A stretch of 64,000 nucleotides of DNA from Euborellia annulipes (lineage: Eukaryota > Arthropoda > Insecta > Dermaptera > Anisolabididae): NCBI GenBank assembly GCA_023213315.1, contig JAKCPI010000837.1, positions 41,703 to 105,702 of the forward strand, given 5' to 3'. The stretch's first letter is position 1. Every line of letters starts with the position of its first letter. This document shows positions 1 through 10,900 of the stretch, piece by piece. Position numbers and translations under genes: made by a program. The notes under the pieces are model-generated. The model made no database searches, was not told where the DNA came from, and was given only the letters and a program-made list of their open reading frames with translations.

Positions 1-600
1 AGATATTTAGATTTTTTATGCGTGAAACCCGTTTTTTTTTTTTTTTTTTGAAATCCCCATCCAATTTACGAGATAATTATGTCCCTTTTAAATTTTAAAA
101 AAAGGTACGCCATATTGAAAAAAATAAAAATCCAATTTGTTATAAAAAACAGATTTAGATGAGATTTCAATTGAATTGGATTACAATCAATTGAAATAAA
201 TAGAAATCAACAATTTTTTAGATGCTCTTTTTCTCATATTGATCTGAAAAATGAAAATTGTTTGAAGTACACTTTACTGATGTAGCATTTCAGATTTTAG
301 AAAATTCCTTTTCCTGCTCTTCTTTCGATAGAGCCAATTTAAAATCCCTATGGGACCACTTGCATTTCATTGCATGCTAATTTCGAATTTTTACACATTT
401 AAAAAAAATTTTTCCAATTTTTATGAAATTTTGCATTTATTTAGGATTATCTATTGTGAATAAAAATATCCAAAAATGAGATTACAATTTTGAAAAATAA
501 CCATAGTTTATTTCAAGCAGTCAAAATTTAAAATACACAGAGCCTATGGAAATTTTGAATCAATTGACTTTTTTACTTATGAAGTACCCAACTTTCTTTT
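1..600. other. AT-rich DNA with a small family A fragment
   Basis: No coding potential is seen. About 190-310 resembles the interior of the hairpin-ended family A repeat (an ATTTTTTAGATGCTC-like stretch followed by TTGTTTGAAGTACACTTTAC). The rest is A/T runs without recognisable structure. Confidence 0.45.
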
Positions 601-790
601 TTACCCTTCGATAAAAGAAAGTTGTGTACTGAGCTAGTCACACCAGATTTTTTGTTGATACTTAGTTTCCGGTAGGATCTTAGTTAACTTGACCACTTGC
701 ATTTCATAAATAAAAAGTAAAAAAGTTTTACATTTAAGTTAGGCTATAATCTGGTGTGCTGTGCGACCAGTCACACCAGATTTTTTTTAT
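600..790 (-). repeat. Family A repeat, end fragment
   Basis: It carries the diagnostic end words of family A: AAAGTTGTGTACTG, GTCACACCAGATTTTTTG, and again CTGTGCGACCAGTCACACC near 755-780. Only the CACACCAGATT hairpin end remains, duplicated and interrupted by unrelated DNA. Orientation is uncertain because this end is itself palindromic. Confidence 0.5.
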
Positions 791-1371
791 TTGTTTGACC
801 CCATCCTTTCAAATAATTGGTAGCCAATTCAATTGAAAAAATTTTTTCTTGCTTACAATTGTTAGACAACAATTTGTTAAAATAATCAAACCAATTCAAT
901 CTTATAATAAATGTATTGTAATACTGTATAATATATTTAATACCAATACATTTATTTTATTTTATTCAATATATTTAATTATAAATTATACCACAACTCT
1001 TTAATATTTTATTATAACTAGGTCGGGTCTTAAATCTGCCTTAGGCGACTTACTAATAATAATATTAATAATTTAATAAATAAATATTAAATTTCAAGGA
1101 ATTTCACGCTTGACTAAAGATGGACCAATAAACTTTTAAAATCAGATATTTATTTATTTAACATTACGTATATATTATTAAAGGGAACTCAAAATTGAGG
1201 ACACAAAAAAAAAAATAAATAAAAAAAATAAAAATAGTTGAAAAATTTCCTCTCGTTGACATATACGTAACAAATAGCAGAAAAAGATGGAACCCACGAG
1301 AGTCGAACCACGAATTAGTAAATTATATAAATTTTTTGACCCAGACATGATATTATATCTTATTTATTAGT
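791..1371. other. Unannotated AT-rich DNA
   Basis: A/T-rich sequence with an ATTTATTTAT-rich part. I see no gene, inverted repeat or tail. Confidence 0.4.
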
Positions 1372-1775
1372 CTAAGGTGGGCGTCTCAGGGTGCTAATTT
1401 TGGGAGATTCCAGCGGCCACAATTTTGAAGCTATCGACCTCAAATTTTTTTTAAATTAAAGCTATTGAAAATATCTACAACTTATAGAAGCCCTTTTTTT
1501 GATTTTCGAAAAAATAATTTTTTTTTTAGATTAATCTCATTAAATAAATGATATTTTAAAAAAAGGAGCTCTATAAGTTTTAGATAATTAAATTAGTAAT
1601 CATTGTATTAAAAAATAATTAATTTTTTTTCCCTTAATTAATTAGCTGGAAGCTCTAGAATGAAATGGAATAAATCCCATGTATTCCTATGGAAAAAACT
1701 AACGCCATCTCTTGCCGCCTCGAGTAACTCGGTAATCAAAAGTGTTTTAACCGTTTTTCGAGACGCGCACCTTAA
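1372..1775 (-). mobile_element. TTAA-type MITE, copy 1
   Basis: A non-coding element of about 400 bp whose ends are inverted repeats. It starts TAAGGTGGGCGTCTCAGG and ends CGAGACGCGCACCTTAA. It is the reverse complement of the element at 5304-5692 along its whole length, sharing internal words such as CGGCCACAATTTTGAAG and CTACAACTTATAGA. The TTAA at the ends suggests a piggyBac-like target preference, but no transposase is present to prove the superfamily. Confidence 0.75.
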
Positions 1776-3090
1776 ATAAAAAAGACATCCGAAAAAAAAG
1801 AAATTTTAATAAATAACCCAAACTAAATATTTTAAAACCTATTCACTTTAAATCAATAATCATTTCATCAATTTTGAGTTTTTTATCAAGAAAAAAAGGA
1901 TTTTTACTTAAAAAAAAAAAAATATTACTTCTAGGACTCGTTCATTTTCAATAAAAAAAAATTAATATATCTGTATTATATATTTATACCAGTAATGACA
2001 AATCACTGACAAGTGTGCTAATTTAAGCTCGAAGGCAAATTCTTTTAAAAATATTAATAATTAGCAATATTTTGCGTAAATATAATAAGTTTTCACGACA
2101 TAGAATATATAATATTTATATTTATTTAATTAATTCTTCTTTATTTTGAAACAATAAATTATCACTTTTAAATTTTGAGATGAAGAAAACTAAAAAAAAA
2201 AATTTCTTTTTACGCCTGAAAATAGGCAACCAACCAAACATATCTGAATTTTTGTATATATGCCGACTGAGGCTTTTTTTTATTTATTTATTATCCTCGG
2301 GATTATGTAAAAAAAAATTTTTAAAAATCATAAATCAAGCTTAAATTTACCTGAGGCAAAAACCTATTTAGCATTTTTGAATGCCATTTGGTAAAAGCTT
2401 TTAGCTCTCTCATTCACCAAAGAAATTTTTATTTATTAATTAAGCGTCGAGAAATTTTGTTTTTTTAATTATGCTCATCAAGTGAATTGTGGTGTAATTA
2501 CTCTTTCCATTACTCTAAGTAATACGTCCCTTTCTAATTTAATTAAGGAATTAGAGATATGTAAATTCCGAAATTCAAAGAGAGATTTAATAAGTCATTA
2601 AAGTCAGCTTTATAAAGAGATGATGATAATGTGTTACGTAGTAAAAAGTCTTTCAATTCAATTTAATGGACCCTCCTACTGAGAAAGTAATCAAAAATTT
2701 CAATGATATTTGTAGACGCAGTGGGAAGAATTAATCTCCTATTCAGCAACAAAAAATTGTTGAACAATTTAAAAATAAGAATGCTATAAGAACGTAGGCC
2801 TATTTAATTAAAATTAAAGATGAAATTAGAAAATTTGATTCACCGTTTCGAATGCCGGTCACTCTCATTCTCAGGTCAAATTTATGTCAACTGCGTCAAG
2901 TAAATTGAAATAATAATAGCAGTGCCAATTCACTCCGTTATTATGATACCTATTTTTCCCGGGGAACAGGCTACTCGAAACGTTACAAATTGAAACCTCT
3001 TTTATAACTATCTAATGAATGCAACATAGTCTTTTTTTGTCAAATGAAAGTAAATAAAATGTATTAACTCAAATTGCCGATAAAAGTAGG
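1776..3090. other. Unannotated AT-rich DNA
   Basis: Long A and T runs with no ORF, tail or terminal repeat. The only GC-richer spot, about 2955-2990 (CCCGGGGAACAGGC), has no recognisable context. Confidence 0.4.
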
Positions 3091-3196
3091 GGGTGAGGGG
3101 GGGGGTCGAATCACGAATTTGCCAATTTTCGGTAGATGGATACGGCCAGAGACGGGTTGGGTTTGAGGCGTGTGTCTCCGTGCACGCCAGGAGGAA
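3091..3196 (+). repeat. Long SINE family, fragment
   Basis: The words GGTAGATGGATACGGCC, GGTTGGGTTTGAGGCGTGTG and the run into CGTGCACGCC match the distal part of the about 550-bp repeat at 62615-63170 (same strand) and 46897-47425 (opposite strand). The tRNA-like head is absent here. Confidence 0.6.
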
Positions 3197-3343
3197 TTTT
3201 AAATAATAATTGAATGAACACTACTTCCACTGCTGCCTTTCTACCCTTTTCCTAATTCAAAATAATAAAAGTGAGGAATATTCTACGATACCAACCAATA
3301 GCATAATTTGGTAAATAAAAGAATAAATAGCAGCTAAAATTAT

Positions 3344-3514
3344 TTCAACAAGACTGTGAATGTTTTTTTATTGGTGAGGCCAAACATCCCATGGCCCCCG
3401 GGAATCGAACCCAGGATCTCCGCCTTTCCGGGGCATAGGCGTGCTATCCATTGCACCAGACCACCGGGCCCTAGTTTGGCCTTACCATTAAAAAAACACT
3501 CACAGTCTTGTTGA
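3344..3514. repeat. Foldback whose loop is a tRNA-like sequence
   Basis: Inverted arms of about 42 bp lie at 3344-3385 and 3473-3514 (left arm TCAACAAGACTGTGAATG, right arm its near complement). The loop between them is almost entirely a tRNA-like sequence on the minus strand. The words AGCAGCTAAAATTATTT next to it recur in the larger foldback at 3623-4170, so the two are probably related or nested. Confidence 0.7.
3391..3464 (-). tRNA. tRNA-like sequence, probably a pseudogene or SINE head
   Basis: Read on the minus strand it is 74 nt. The A box is TGGTGCAATGG, the B box GGTTCGATTCC matches the pol III consensus, and the T stem is CTGGG/CCCGG. A 7-bp acceptor stem (GTGGTCT with GGGCCAT) forms using G-U pairs, and a short D stem is possible. 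The anticodon stem CGCCT/AGGCG encloses an 11-nt loop instead of 7, so no anticodon can be assigned and a functional tRNA is unlikely. Confidence 0.45.
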
Positions 3515-3622
3515 ATATATCTATGACTTGTTAAGTCGAATCGAGGTATTTTGAATACTATTATCTTATTCAAATATATAGATCTCGAAAAATATTTAGC
3601 TAAAATTATTTTGTTTATTAGT

Positions 3623-4170
3623 AGTAAGATAGTCTTTATATGGAGAACAAACACGTGACTATAGATGCAAGTAAGATATAATAATAATAAATTGGATTTT
3701 AATTTCGCAAACAATTTTCATATTCATGTAGAGTATAATTTCTTTTTAAATATTTAAAATGATATTATGCTATTGTTACAAGATGTGGATTTAATAGCTG
3801 GAAAATCGTAAATTGATAAATAAAAGCATAGCAGCTAAAATTATTTCGTTTATTAGCCCTCTAGGCTGACGTTTCGGTCTTGATCTCTAGCTCTGAAAAT
3901 GGTCTTGATCAAAACCGAAATGTCAGCCTAGAGGGCTAATAAACGAAATAATTTTAGCTGCTATTCTTTTATTTATCAATTTACGATTTTCCAGCTATAA
4001 AATCCACATCTTGTAACAATAGCATAATATCATTTTAAATATTTAAAAAAAAATTATACTCTACATGAATATGAAAATTGTTTGCGAAATTAAAATCCAA
4101 TTCATTATTATTATATCTTACTTGCATCTAAAGTCACGTGTTTGTTCTCCATATAAAGATTCTATCTTAC
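3623..4170. mobile_element. Penelope-type foldback 1
   Basis: A near-perfect inverted repeat with arms of about 270 bp centred near 3896. Read outward from the centre, each arm has the shared motif (CTGAAAATGGTC on the right arm, then ACCGAAATGTCAGCC) followed by TAATAAACG, A/T-rich sequence and GTGTTTGTTCTCC. This is the layout of the 3' end of the Penelope-like copy near 40200, which supports two 5'-truncated tails joined head to head. Confidence 0.65.
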
Positions 4171-5262
4171 TTGCAACAACAACAAGGCCCTGACCCATCA
4201 GTAAAAGTTCAAAAAAATATCGAGGAGGGATTATTTGTTTTATTCATTTCATCTAGTTCAATAGAATGGCTATTTGTTCCCTTTGTATTTTCTGTTTTCG
4301 TTGTTGTTTTATCAGCCACTCTATCTATCTGACAATATATATCTGTATTTATTGTACTAGCTAGTCCCCCGACATCGTGTCTAGTTTTTTTTTTTTAATT
4401 GCCATCCAATATATGGCTGTCGATTTTTCACCGCGATTTTTTTTTCGCCAATCCGATTTGATTGGCGGCTCTCTCGATGGTGCAATTCGCTTTTGTCCAA
4501 GTCAGAAAGTTCAAATGGCTGCTGCCGAATTGCTTCATATTAGATTTGTAATTTATTTTAGAGAAGGTTGTTGTTGTTGCTTGGTTGGTTGAATCAAGAC
4601 AGTTCACTGCCTCAGGGCCAATTCGTATTCGTACGAACTTAACCCTCGATTCAAGAGAGAGAAATGTAATTAATTGAAATAGTAGTAGTATTATATACAT
4701 GTATTGTAATATAATAATAAAATTCTCTGGTCCATTTAAAGTGGTAATAGTACTTTTAAAATGCCTTTTAAATCCATATAAAGGTAAACTTTTTTATATC
4801 CCTATCGACGTTATATATGCCTAAATTTGGATTTTATATAATCATTTCATAACAATGAAAAATTTCTTTTAGAAAACAAATTTGTTGATGGAACAAATTT
4901 TACGTGGTGATATTTATTTTGAATAGTAAGCCTGAAAAAACAAGATTGCTTTGTTAGAATATTAGAAGTTAATAATTCCTTAACTAAATTAAGTAAAAGT
5001 TTAAATTAATGCAAATTTTCGCTACAAAACGTGGATAGTTTCTTTAATCAAATTCTAACAGAGCTCTTGAAAATGTTCTAAATTTCAAGCAACATAATAA
5101 ATCAGACAAATTTAAGAAGAAGAAAGAATACAAACAAAATATTAATAAAATACTTAAATTTTCTCTCCTCGTTTAGGGTACAAATTCTGCCCCTCAGATT
5201 TATTAGGAACAAACTCTTACATACTCTTAAAAGATTTTATCATTTGAAATAGGATAAAGTAT
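4171..5262. other. Non-repetitive stretch, no gene assigned
   Basis: About 4430-4640 is less repetitive and slightly GC-richer than its surroundings (CCAATCCGATTTGATTGGC, CAACAA/TTGTTG runs). It could be a regulatory region, but there is no splice signal, start context or long frame. The short frames on both strands overlap low-complexity sequence and look spurious. Confidence 0.3.
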
Positions 5263-5263
5263 A

Positions 5264-5283
5264 CAGTGGTTGGCCCCCTTAAG
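5264..5283 (+). repeat. TACAGTG-type terminal motif
   Basis: TACAGTGGTTGGCCCCC recurs with small changes near 5836-5900, at 7083-7130 (where it faces an inverted partner) and at 7210. TACAGTG ends are typical of Tc1/mariner elements, so these are probably ends of decayed or very short MITEs. No complete element could be drawn here. Confidence 0.4.
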
Positions 5284-5303
5284 CATTTTTATCTCTTTTC
5301 TAC

Positions 5304-5692
5304 TTAAGGTGCGCGTCTCGGAAAACCGTTAAAGCACGATTGACTCGAGGCGGCACCAGATGGCGTTAGTGTTCCCCCATTGGATAACACGCAACTTGTT
5401 CCATTTCATTCTAGACTTTCCAGCTAATTAATTAAAGGCAAAAAATTAATTATTTTTTAACACAATGATTACTAATTTAATTATCTACAACTTATAGAGC
5501 TCCTTTTTTAAAATATATTTTATTTAATGCCATTAATCTAAAAAAATTTTTTTTTTTCGAAAATCAAAAAAGGGCTTCTATAAGTTGTAGATATTTTAAA
5601 TAGCTTTAATTTAAAAAAATTTGAGGTCGATAGCTTCAAAATTGTGGCCGCTGGAAAGTCCCAAAATTAGCACCCCGAGACGCGCACCTTAA
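5304..5692 (+). mobile_element. TTAA-type MITE, copy 2
   Basis: 389 bp, flanked by and including TTAA at both ends. The terminal inverted repeats are TTAAGGTGCGCGTCTCGG and its complement. It is inverted relative to the copy at 1372-1775 and better preserved at the tips. No coding capacity. It sits directly after a TACAGTGGTTGGCCCCC end motif at 5265, so it may be nested in an older element. Confidence 0.8.
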
Positions 5693-5992
5693 TTTCTTCT
5701 AGACCAACAAAGCAATCAGCCTGAAAATTTTTTATAGGAATCCTAAAACTACAGTTATTCTGACGCGATACTGAAAATTGAATATTTTCTAGCCGTTTTT
5801 TTTTAGAGACACAAAAACAAAAAGAGTTTCAAAAACATAGTTATTGGCCCCCCTGATACAGTTATTGGTTTTTCTTTCTACAGTCATTGGCCCCCATCGC
5901 CACAAGCACATTTTGATTAGCTAGCATCCTAAAACATTTTAAACATACTTTTAGAAGGGAAATATGATAAAAAAATACCCCTAGATAATAAA

Positions 5993-6752
5993 AAATCTGG
6001 TGTGACTGGTCGCACAGCACTCAACTTTCTCTTAACTTTCATAACCGAAAGTTGTGTTCTGTGCTTGTCATACTAGATTTTTTGTGTCGATATAGCCCTA
6101 TATTTAATTTCCTCCAATATATTAAAATTCAAGATGTCAAATTTATAAACATGGGAAAATATTTATATTTTGTTAGCAGCATCAAATAATTGATTTTTGA
6201 ATTTTAATCAAAATCGTTTGAGAAAATAAAACCCCAAACTTCCCAGGGAGCAAGGGCGGATACAAGGGGGGGGGGGGGGGGTAAAGGAGGTAATTATCCC
6301 CCCTGAGACTTGAAAAAAATACTTTTTTTCGAAAAAAAAAGTTATTTTCAATGTAAAATTTTAAAAATTATTACTGTTTTGCATTTATATTCTGGCAAAC
6401 AAGTACAGAATGCGCCTTTAAATTTCCGAAATTAAGAAAAAATTGTGTGCTATGCGACCAGTCACACCAGATTACCCCCCCCCCCGAGAAACACCTCTGA
6501 ATCCGCCCTTGTCAGGGAGGTGCCTAACTTGAATATAAAATTTCAACCTCCAAGCTTTTTTTCTTGAGATATTTTGTTGTCAGACAGACAAACACACAGA
6601 CAGACAGACCATGTTGCAAAAACCACTTTTTGGATTCAGGGGACCTCAAAACGTATATATCCATCAAAATCTTGACATTGGATTTTTGGCATGAATCCAA
6701 TACTTTCTCTCTCTCTATATATATTACATATATACAATGGTAAGAGAAAGTA
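5993..6752 (+). repeat. Family A repeat, copy 1 (interrupted)
   Basis: It begins with the CTGGTGTGAC...CATACTAGATT hairpin and ends with the ACTTTCTCTCTCTATATA...GGTAAGAGAAAGTA hairpin. The microsatellite slot (ACAGACAGAC type) lies near 6590, followed by the conserved AAAACGTATATATCCATC block. A hAT-like MITE (6251-6511) is inserted inside, which makes this copy older than that insertion. Confidence 0.85.
6251..6511. mobile_element. hAT-like MITE inside family A
   Basis: Terminal inverted repeats are CAAGGGCGGAT and ATCCGCCCTTG. A long G run lies just inside the left end and a C run inside the right. Flanking 8-mers CCAGGGAG and TCAGGGAG match at 7 of 8 positions, as expected for an aged hAT target duplication. 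No transposase. Confidence 0.65.
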
Positions 6753-7584
6753 AAAAAACGTTGATTGAAAGTAATGTAGCAGATATGACAAAATTAGAGT
6801 AGATTAATTAATTGAATTATTTCTAGAATTCCCCTGGAACTGATTACACGTTTTTTTCGGTACGTTTATGTGACCAACAACTAAATCTCATCTATAATTT
6901 AAAATGTCTGGCCTCTCGGGCCACTTCCATAAACGCCCACATTTGGTCAATAATGACACGGCTGCTTCATTTTCATTGATATCAAGGATTTTTCCGGGAA
7001 CCAACTCTGCATGTTCATTTGTGGCAAATTAAAATTACGAATAAACTATTCTCATTCAAATTTTAAAATATTCGTTACAATACAGTGATTGGCCCCCATA
7101 GTTATTGGCCCGGGGGCCAACAACTGTAAGGTGTCATTTTTTCTAACCAAGATTTTAATATGTCATTCCCAAGAGACATAAGCAACAGTAAAAACAGTCA
7201 ACTTTCACTACAGTGTATTTACAGTGATTGGCCCCCCGGGTCGAAACCGAAAACAAAACTTGGTTTTCTTATGCAAAATTCATATCATTTTATCTTTTTT
7301 TTTTAACCAGGATTTTTGGCCGAAACCGTAACCGAAACTTCGGTCGGTTTCTAATCTAAATAGATATTTAGTAAAGTTATATAGAATGAAATTTGATGAT
7401 TTAAGTTTGCAAGTGCACATCCTGATTATCTAAATAAAGGAAACATTATATTGTTTCATATAATTTGAACTAGGAAAAGTATGTTAATCCTACAACTACG
7501 TACTTTACTCCAAAAATGATCATAAAGCAGTAAGTCTATAAAAAATCCTGGTAGCTTCAAAGATATGAAAAAGATTTTGTTTTA
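6753..7584. other. AT-rich DNA with TACAGTG end motifs
   Basis: It contains a 48-bp inverted pair at 7083-7130 (TACAGTGATTGGCCCC facing GGGGGCCAACAACTGTA) and another single end at 7207. CGAAACCGTAACCGAAAC-like sequence near 7325 is low-complexity. No coding signal. Confidence 0.4.
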
Positions 7585-7648
7585 TCAAAAGCCGCTAAAT
7601 ATAGTTGTAGAAAAGTAATTTTTATTAAAGGTATATCGTTGATAATAC

Positions 7649-7957
7649 CTTCTTCTTTGGCGCAGGATCCTCAAGGTCCGTCTCGGGAGCTGCACACAAA
7701 TCAGCGATACCAAGAAGACAATCATCACATTTACAAAAATCGCTGGATACTGAGGAGGACATGGAGCTGGCACTGTCTGTCCTCGAGATGACTTTTTTGC
7801 CCAGCATCCCAAGTAGAAGCGGATCCTCCGAGGGAGCATCTTCCAAAAGAGTATGTCTCTCCATTTTGGCGACGAGTAAGGATTCCATAAGAGATCTGGG
7901 TCCCCGGGGAGCCCGGCCTGGCGATGGCCCCGGGGGAAGAACAGTATCCCAGGCCAT
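7649..7957 (-). CDS. First coding exon of an unrecognised gene
   Basis: The frame opens at an ATG with A at -3 and G at +4, preceded by an in-frame stop, and runs 103 codons to a candidate donor, AAGAAG|GTATTA. The predicted protein has a Pro/Gly/Arg-rich start, a leucine- and acid-rich middle, a Ser-rich run (residues about 64-73) and a CKCDDCLLGIADLC stretch. The exon is far GC-richer than its flanks, which supports coding use. The frame runs on past the donor for 7 codons only. Later exons would lie at lower coordinates, but none was recognised there. Cytoplasmic regulatory protein is only a guess, and I do not recognise the family. Confidence 0.55.
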
Positions 7958-8110
7958 TCTTATTGTCTTTGCACATTAAACACTCACTTCACACACTTTT
8001 ATTTTTATTTTGGGAAATTACAAAACACTTCTTGTAACCTATCATCGGGATCCAATTGTGTAATTTCCTCTCGGTACATTTCGAGCCAAATAAATATCTT
8101 ATTTTGAATT
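7958..8110 (-). other. Candidate 5' part of the same exon (acceptor at 8111-8112)
   Basis: On the minus strand a strong pyrimidine tract ending TTTTAG lies just before position 8110, a good splice acceptor. From there a frame is open for 34 codons to a stop at 8005-8007, then about 50 bases later the ATG of the exon above begins in another frame. The simplest reading is one exon of about 462 bp (7649-8110) whose first part is 5' UTR. Alternatively it is the last exon of an upstream gene. Confidence 0.35.
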
Positions 8111-8289
8111 CTAAAAAAGAAAAAAATCATATTTCAATTAGGCATTTATATGATATATGAAATAGAATTTTCAAATTTAAAAAATGATGGATTTTTATTT
8201 CATTATTTTTAAAGATAGATAATGTAGTAATGTTGAGGTATACCTATATTAAATAAAAATCAGACGTTAATTTTTTTCAACAAAATAGA

Positions 8290-8334
8290 AAAAAAAAAAA
8301 AAAAAATTGTAGAAACAGCTAGAGTTTGATATAA
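8290..8334. repeat. A-rich tract before the foldback
   Basis: A run of about 17 A at 8290-8306. No element tail could be assigned to it. Confidence 0.4.
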
Positions 8335-8780
8335 TCAAAGAAGACAATTTTGTAGCAGGTGTTAGTGCATGCACTGCAAAGAGAAATAATTTTATGAATC
8401 GGAGATTTTTATTCAATGACGAATGACTGATTGTAATTATCCAGTTTTGCTAAAAAAAATTTGACCATCATCCCTGGATAATTACAATCATTCGATCAAT
8501 ATTGTAATTATCCAGTGATGATCATTCAATCATGATTGTAATTATCCAGTGATGGTCATTCAATCATTCAATCATGATTGTAATTATCCATAATTGAATG
8601 ATCATCACTGGATAATTACAATAATGATCGAATGATTGTAATTATCCAGTGATGATGGTCAAATTTTTGACCGAAACTGGATAATTGCAACCAGTCATTC
8701 GTCATTCAATCTAAATCTCCGATAATAATTTTCATAAAATTATTTCACCTTGCACTAACACCTGCAACAAAATTGAGTCT
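8335..8780. mobile_element. Foldback with internal ATTGTAATTATCCAG repeats
   Basis: Outer arms pair TTTTGTAGCAGGTGTTAGTG (left) with CACTAACACCTGCAACAAAA (right), then ATAATTTTATGAATCGGAGA with its partner. The inner 250 bp is packed with about ten forward and reverse copies of GATTGTAATTATCCAGTGATG, giving many alternative hairpins. No coding capacity. It resembles foldback elements with subterminal repeats. The superfamily is unknown. Confidence 0.75.
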
Positions 8781-8892
8781 TGTGTTCATTGAATATAAAA
8801 GTTTTTTTTAAAGAAAGTATTTATCTAAGGCCATATAGACACCCTCCTTATTTATTTCAAATGATGTAGTCAATTCAAATGAAATAAATTTT

Positions 8893-8970
8893 TCTCGCTT
8901 GGGACGGGAAGCGAACCCGGGACCCTAGGCATGAGAAGCTAATGTCTTCTCTCTGAGCCACGGGTCACGG
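8893..8970 (-). repeat. tRNA-derived SINE head (degenerate)
   Basis: On the minus strand an A-box-like TGGCTCAGAGAG is followed by TTCTCATGCC (where an anticodon loop would sit, with CAT) and a B-box-like GGGTTCGCTTCC. The acceptor stem does not pair, so it is not a working tRNA. Spacing between boxes is right for a tRNA-derived SINE promoter. Confidence 0.4.
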
Positions 8971-9352
8971 GCATCTTTATCATTGTCTTTAGAGGAAATT
9001 TTAGGCAACTCCGTATTTTCTTTATCTTAAAAGATAAATAATAAATGAGTCAGAACAGGTTCAAATTAAAAGAGGTATCGTATCCGCTTGTAAACAAGTC
9101 ATGCTAATGTTTTAGTCTTATTTGGTTATTTTAGGGAAATTAATATTTCTCAAGTGTCAAACAAACGTTTGATAGTGATAAGTAAAGCTTTAGTCATAGA
9201 AATAGTACCTCTCTCTTCTATCTAACCCATATTTAGTAAAACTCAATTAGGTTTTTTTATTATTTTTATTATTAATGTAAAGAAAAAACATGAATATATT
9301 CTTCGACCTATATAGGTTTGCTAATGTCAGATTATAAAGTAACTTACTCATG

Positions 9353-9608
9353 AACTACAATTGGAAAATGTTAAGCATATAGGATCCAAGCGCCATTATG
9401 ATCGAAATTAAGATAAGACCGCCATCTTGTTTACTACCTCTTTATTTAAATCACAACATTATTACTTTGTGAACTTTTTTATAAAATATGAAAAAAGTCA
9501 TTGCCATTGGTTTTGTTTTCAATTGTGTAAATGAAGTGGCCCCTATCTCAGATTTAGGTTAATGGCGCTTGGTTCCTTCGTGCATAACATAGTCCAATTG
9601 TTGTAGTA
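9353..9608 (-). mobile_element. MITE with about 45-bp inverted ends, copy 1
   Basis: Ends pair CTACAATTGG...GGATCCAAGCGCCATTA with TAATGGCGCTTGGTTCC...CCAATTGTTGTAG. A copy in the opposite orientation is at 29008-29235. The shared interior includes CAATGACAATGAC-like and TCACAACATTATTAC words. No ORF. The superfamily is unclear because the target duplication is not obvious. Confidence 0.7.
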
Positions 9609-10422
9609 CTAAATAGTAAATTAAGCCGGAAATTAATTAATTTAAGAAGAATATGGGATGTATGTATAAAATTTCTTTTTAAATATGATATTTATGTTAC
9701 CAGTAACCTGTTAGTATAATTCAAGCATTCTATTACTTAATAGACAAGATTAAGTAGGTATTAATTTTATGAGTATGCGTTGATTAATTAAATTAAAATA
9801 AACATTCATCAAAAGATCTGATATCAAAATCATTCCTTTAAATATAAATCACCGAACATAACTTTAATACGTTGTGAATACAAACTAACAACACAATTTT
9901 TTTTTTCTTTAAATGAATTATTATTATGATTATCTTGAGATGTCCGCTAATAAAAAGAGCTGCCAGCTATTAATCATCCGAAAGTGAGATCACTTGTGCA
10001 CGTGGGGCGTTACCAAAACACGTTTAATATTCTATTTCGATGTTTAGGTCAATATAAATCAACGCCTCTCGAAATTGCTTGCTGTACCGCCTTCTCACCG
10101 GCTGTTTATCATAATCATAATATAAATATTATTATATCACTATGTATGAGAAAAATTGCTAATTATGACCTCTGGGTGTTGGGAATTTTGCTTCCTCTAG
10201 GGGGAGGAAATTTATTTAGGAGTGGCCTTATATTTGATTAAAAAAAAAGACCAATTTTGTTAACTTGAATCACTTGTCTTAAATGTTCTTGTGCGAAATT
10301 TTGTTTGACAGAATTTGTTTGTAAATCAATCAGCAGCAACTTGGAGGTTACTTTAGTGAAGTTATTATTTCGTAAACAATCTTAAATTTATGGACAAAGG
10401 GAAGGTGATCAAAAAGTGTTTT
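9609..10422. other. Unannotated AT-rich DNA
   Basis: About 9960-10110 is a little GC-richer (AGCTGCCAGC, CACGTGGGGCG). The 85-codon open frame there has no splice or family support and is not called. Confidence 0.35.
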
Positions 10423-10900
10423 ATTTATTTATTTTTTTTTTTGGAATGGGTGCATAAGGTCCGAAGACCTATAATGACCAATAGTCACATGCACTGGAGG
10501 AAGAAAATAAAAACAAAAGGAGAAACATAAAGGGGAAACTCAACTGCGGGAACTGAGAAGATGCCTGTTGAGGTTAGACTTGAAAGTCTGAAGATTGTAG
10601 GTTTTGGGGAAGATAGACGCAGGAGCTTGTTCCAATCACGGGAGGTCATGGGGACAAAGGAAGAATGAAATTGATTTGTTCTGTTAGTCGTGATCTGAAC
10701 AGCATAGGGATGCTGGAGATGCCTCTCTTGTGTTCCGTGAATATGTTGCATTGGGTGGGATAATTGATTTTAATTCGGCAGAGCATTGACCATGGTAATA
10801 CCTGTAGAAGAGAGTGCAGATACTCTTCTTCTATTATTAAGGATTTTTAATTGAAAAAAGGGCTGAATGTTCTTTTAAGAGATTGCTAATCTAAATAAAT
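10423..10900 (-). pseudogene. 5'-truncated non-LTR retrotransposon tail
   Basis: On the minus strand, translation in two frames gives the usual C-terminus of jockey/CR1-type reverse transcriptase proteins: YRYYHGQCSAEL..IIPP, then after a frameshift HPYAVQITTNRTNQF..SF and SRDWN. The element ends in an A-rich, TAAA-repeat tail (10423-10443 on the plus strand reads as T runs). Only the last 110 or so codons survive and the frame is broken, so it is a dead insertion. Confidence 0.7.

Noticed and set aside
3391..3464. Functional tRNA gene
   Set aside because: The anticodon loop is 11 nt and the acceptor needs several G-U pairs. It is more likely a pseudogene or SINE part.
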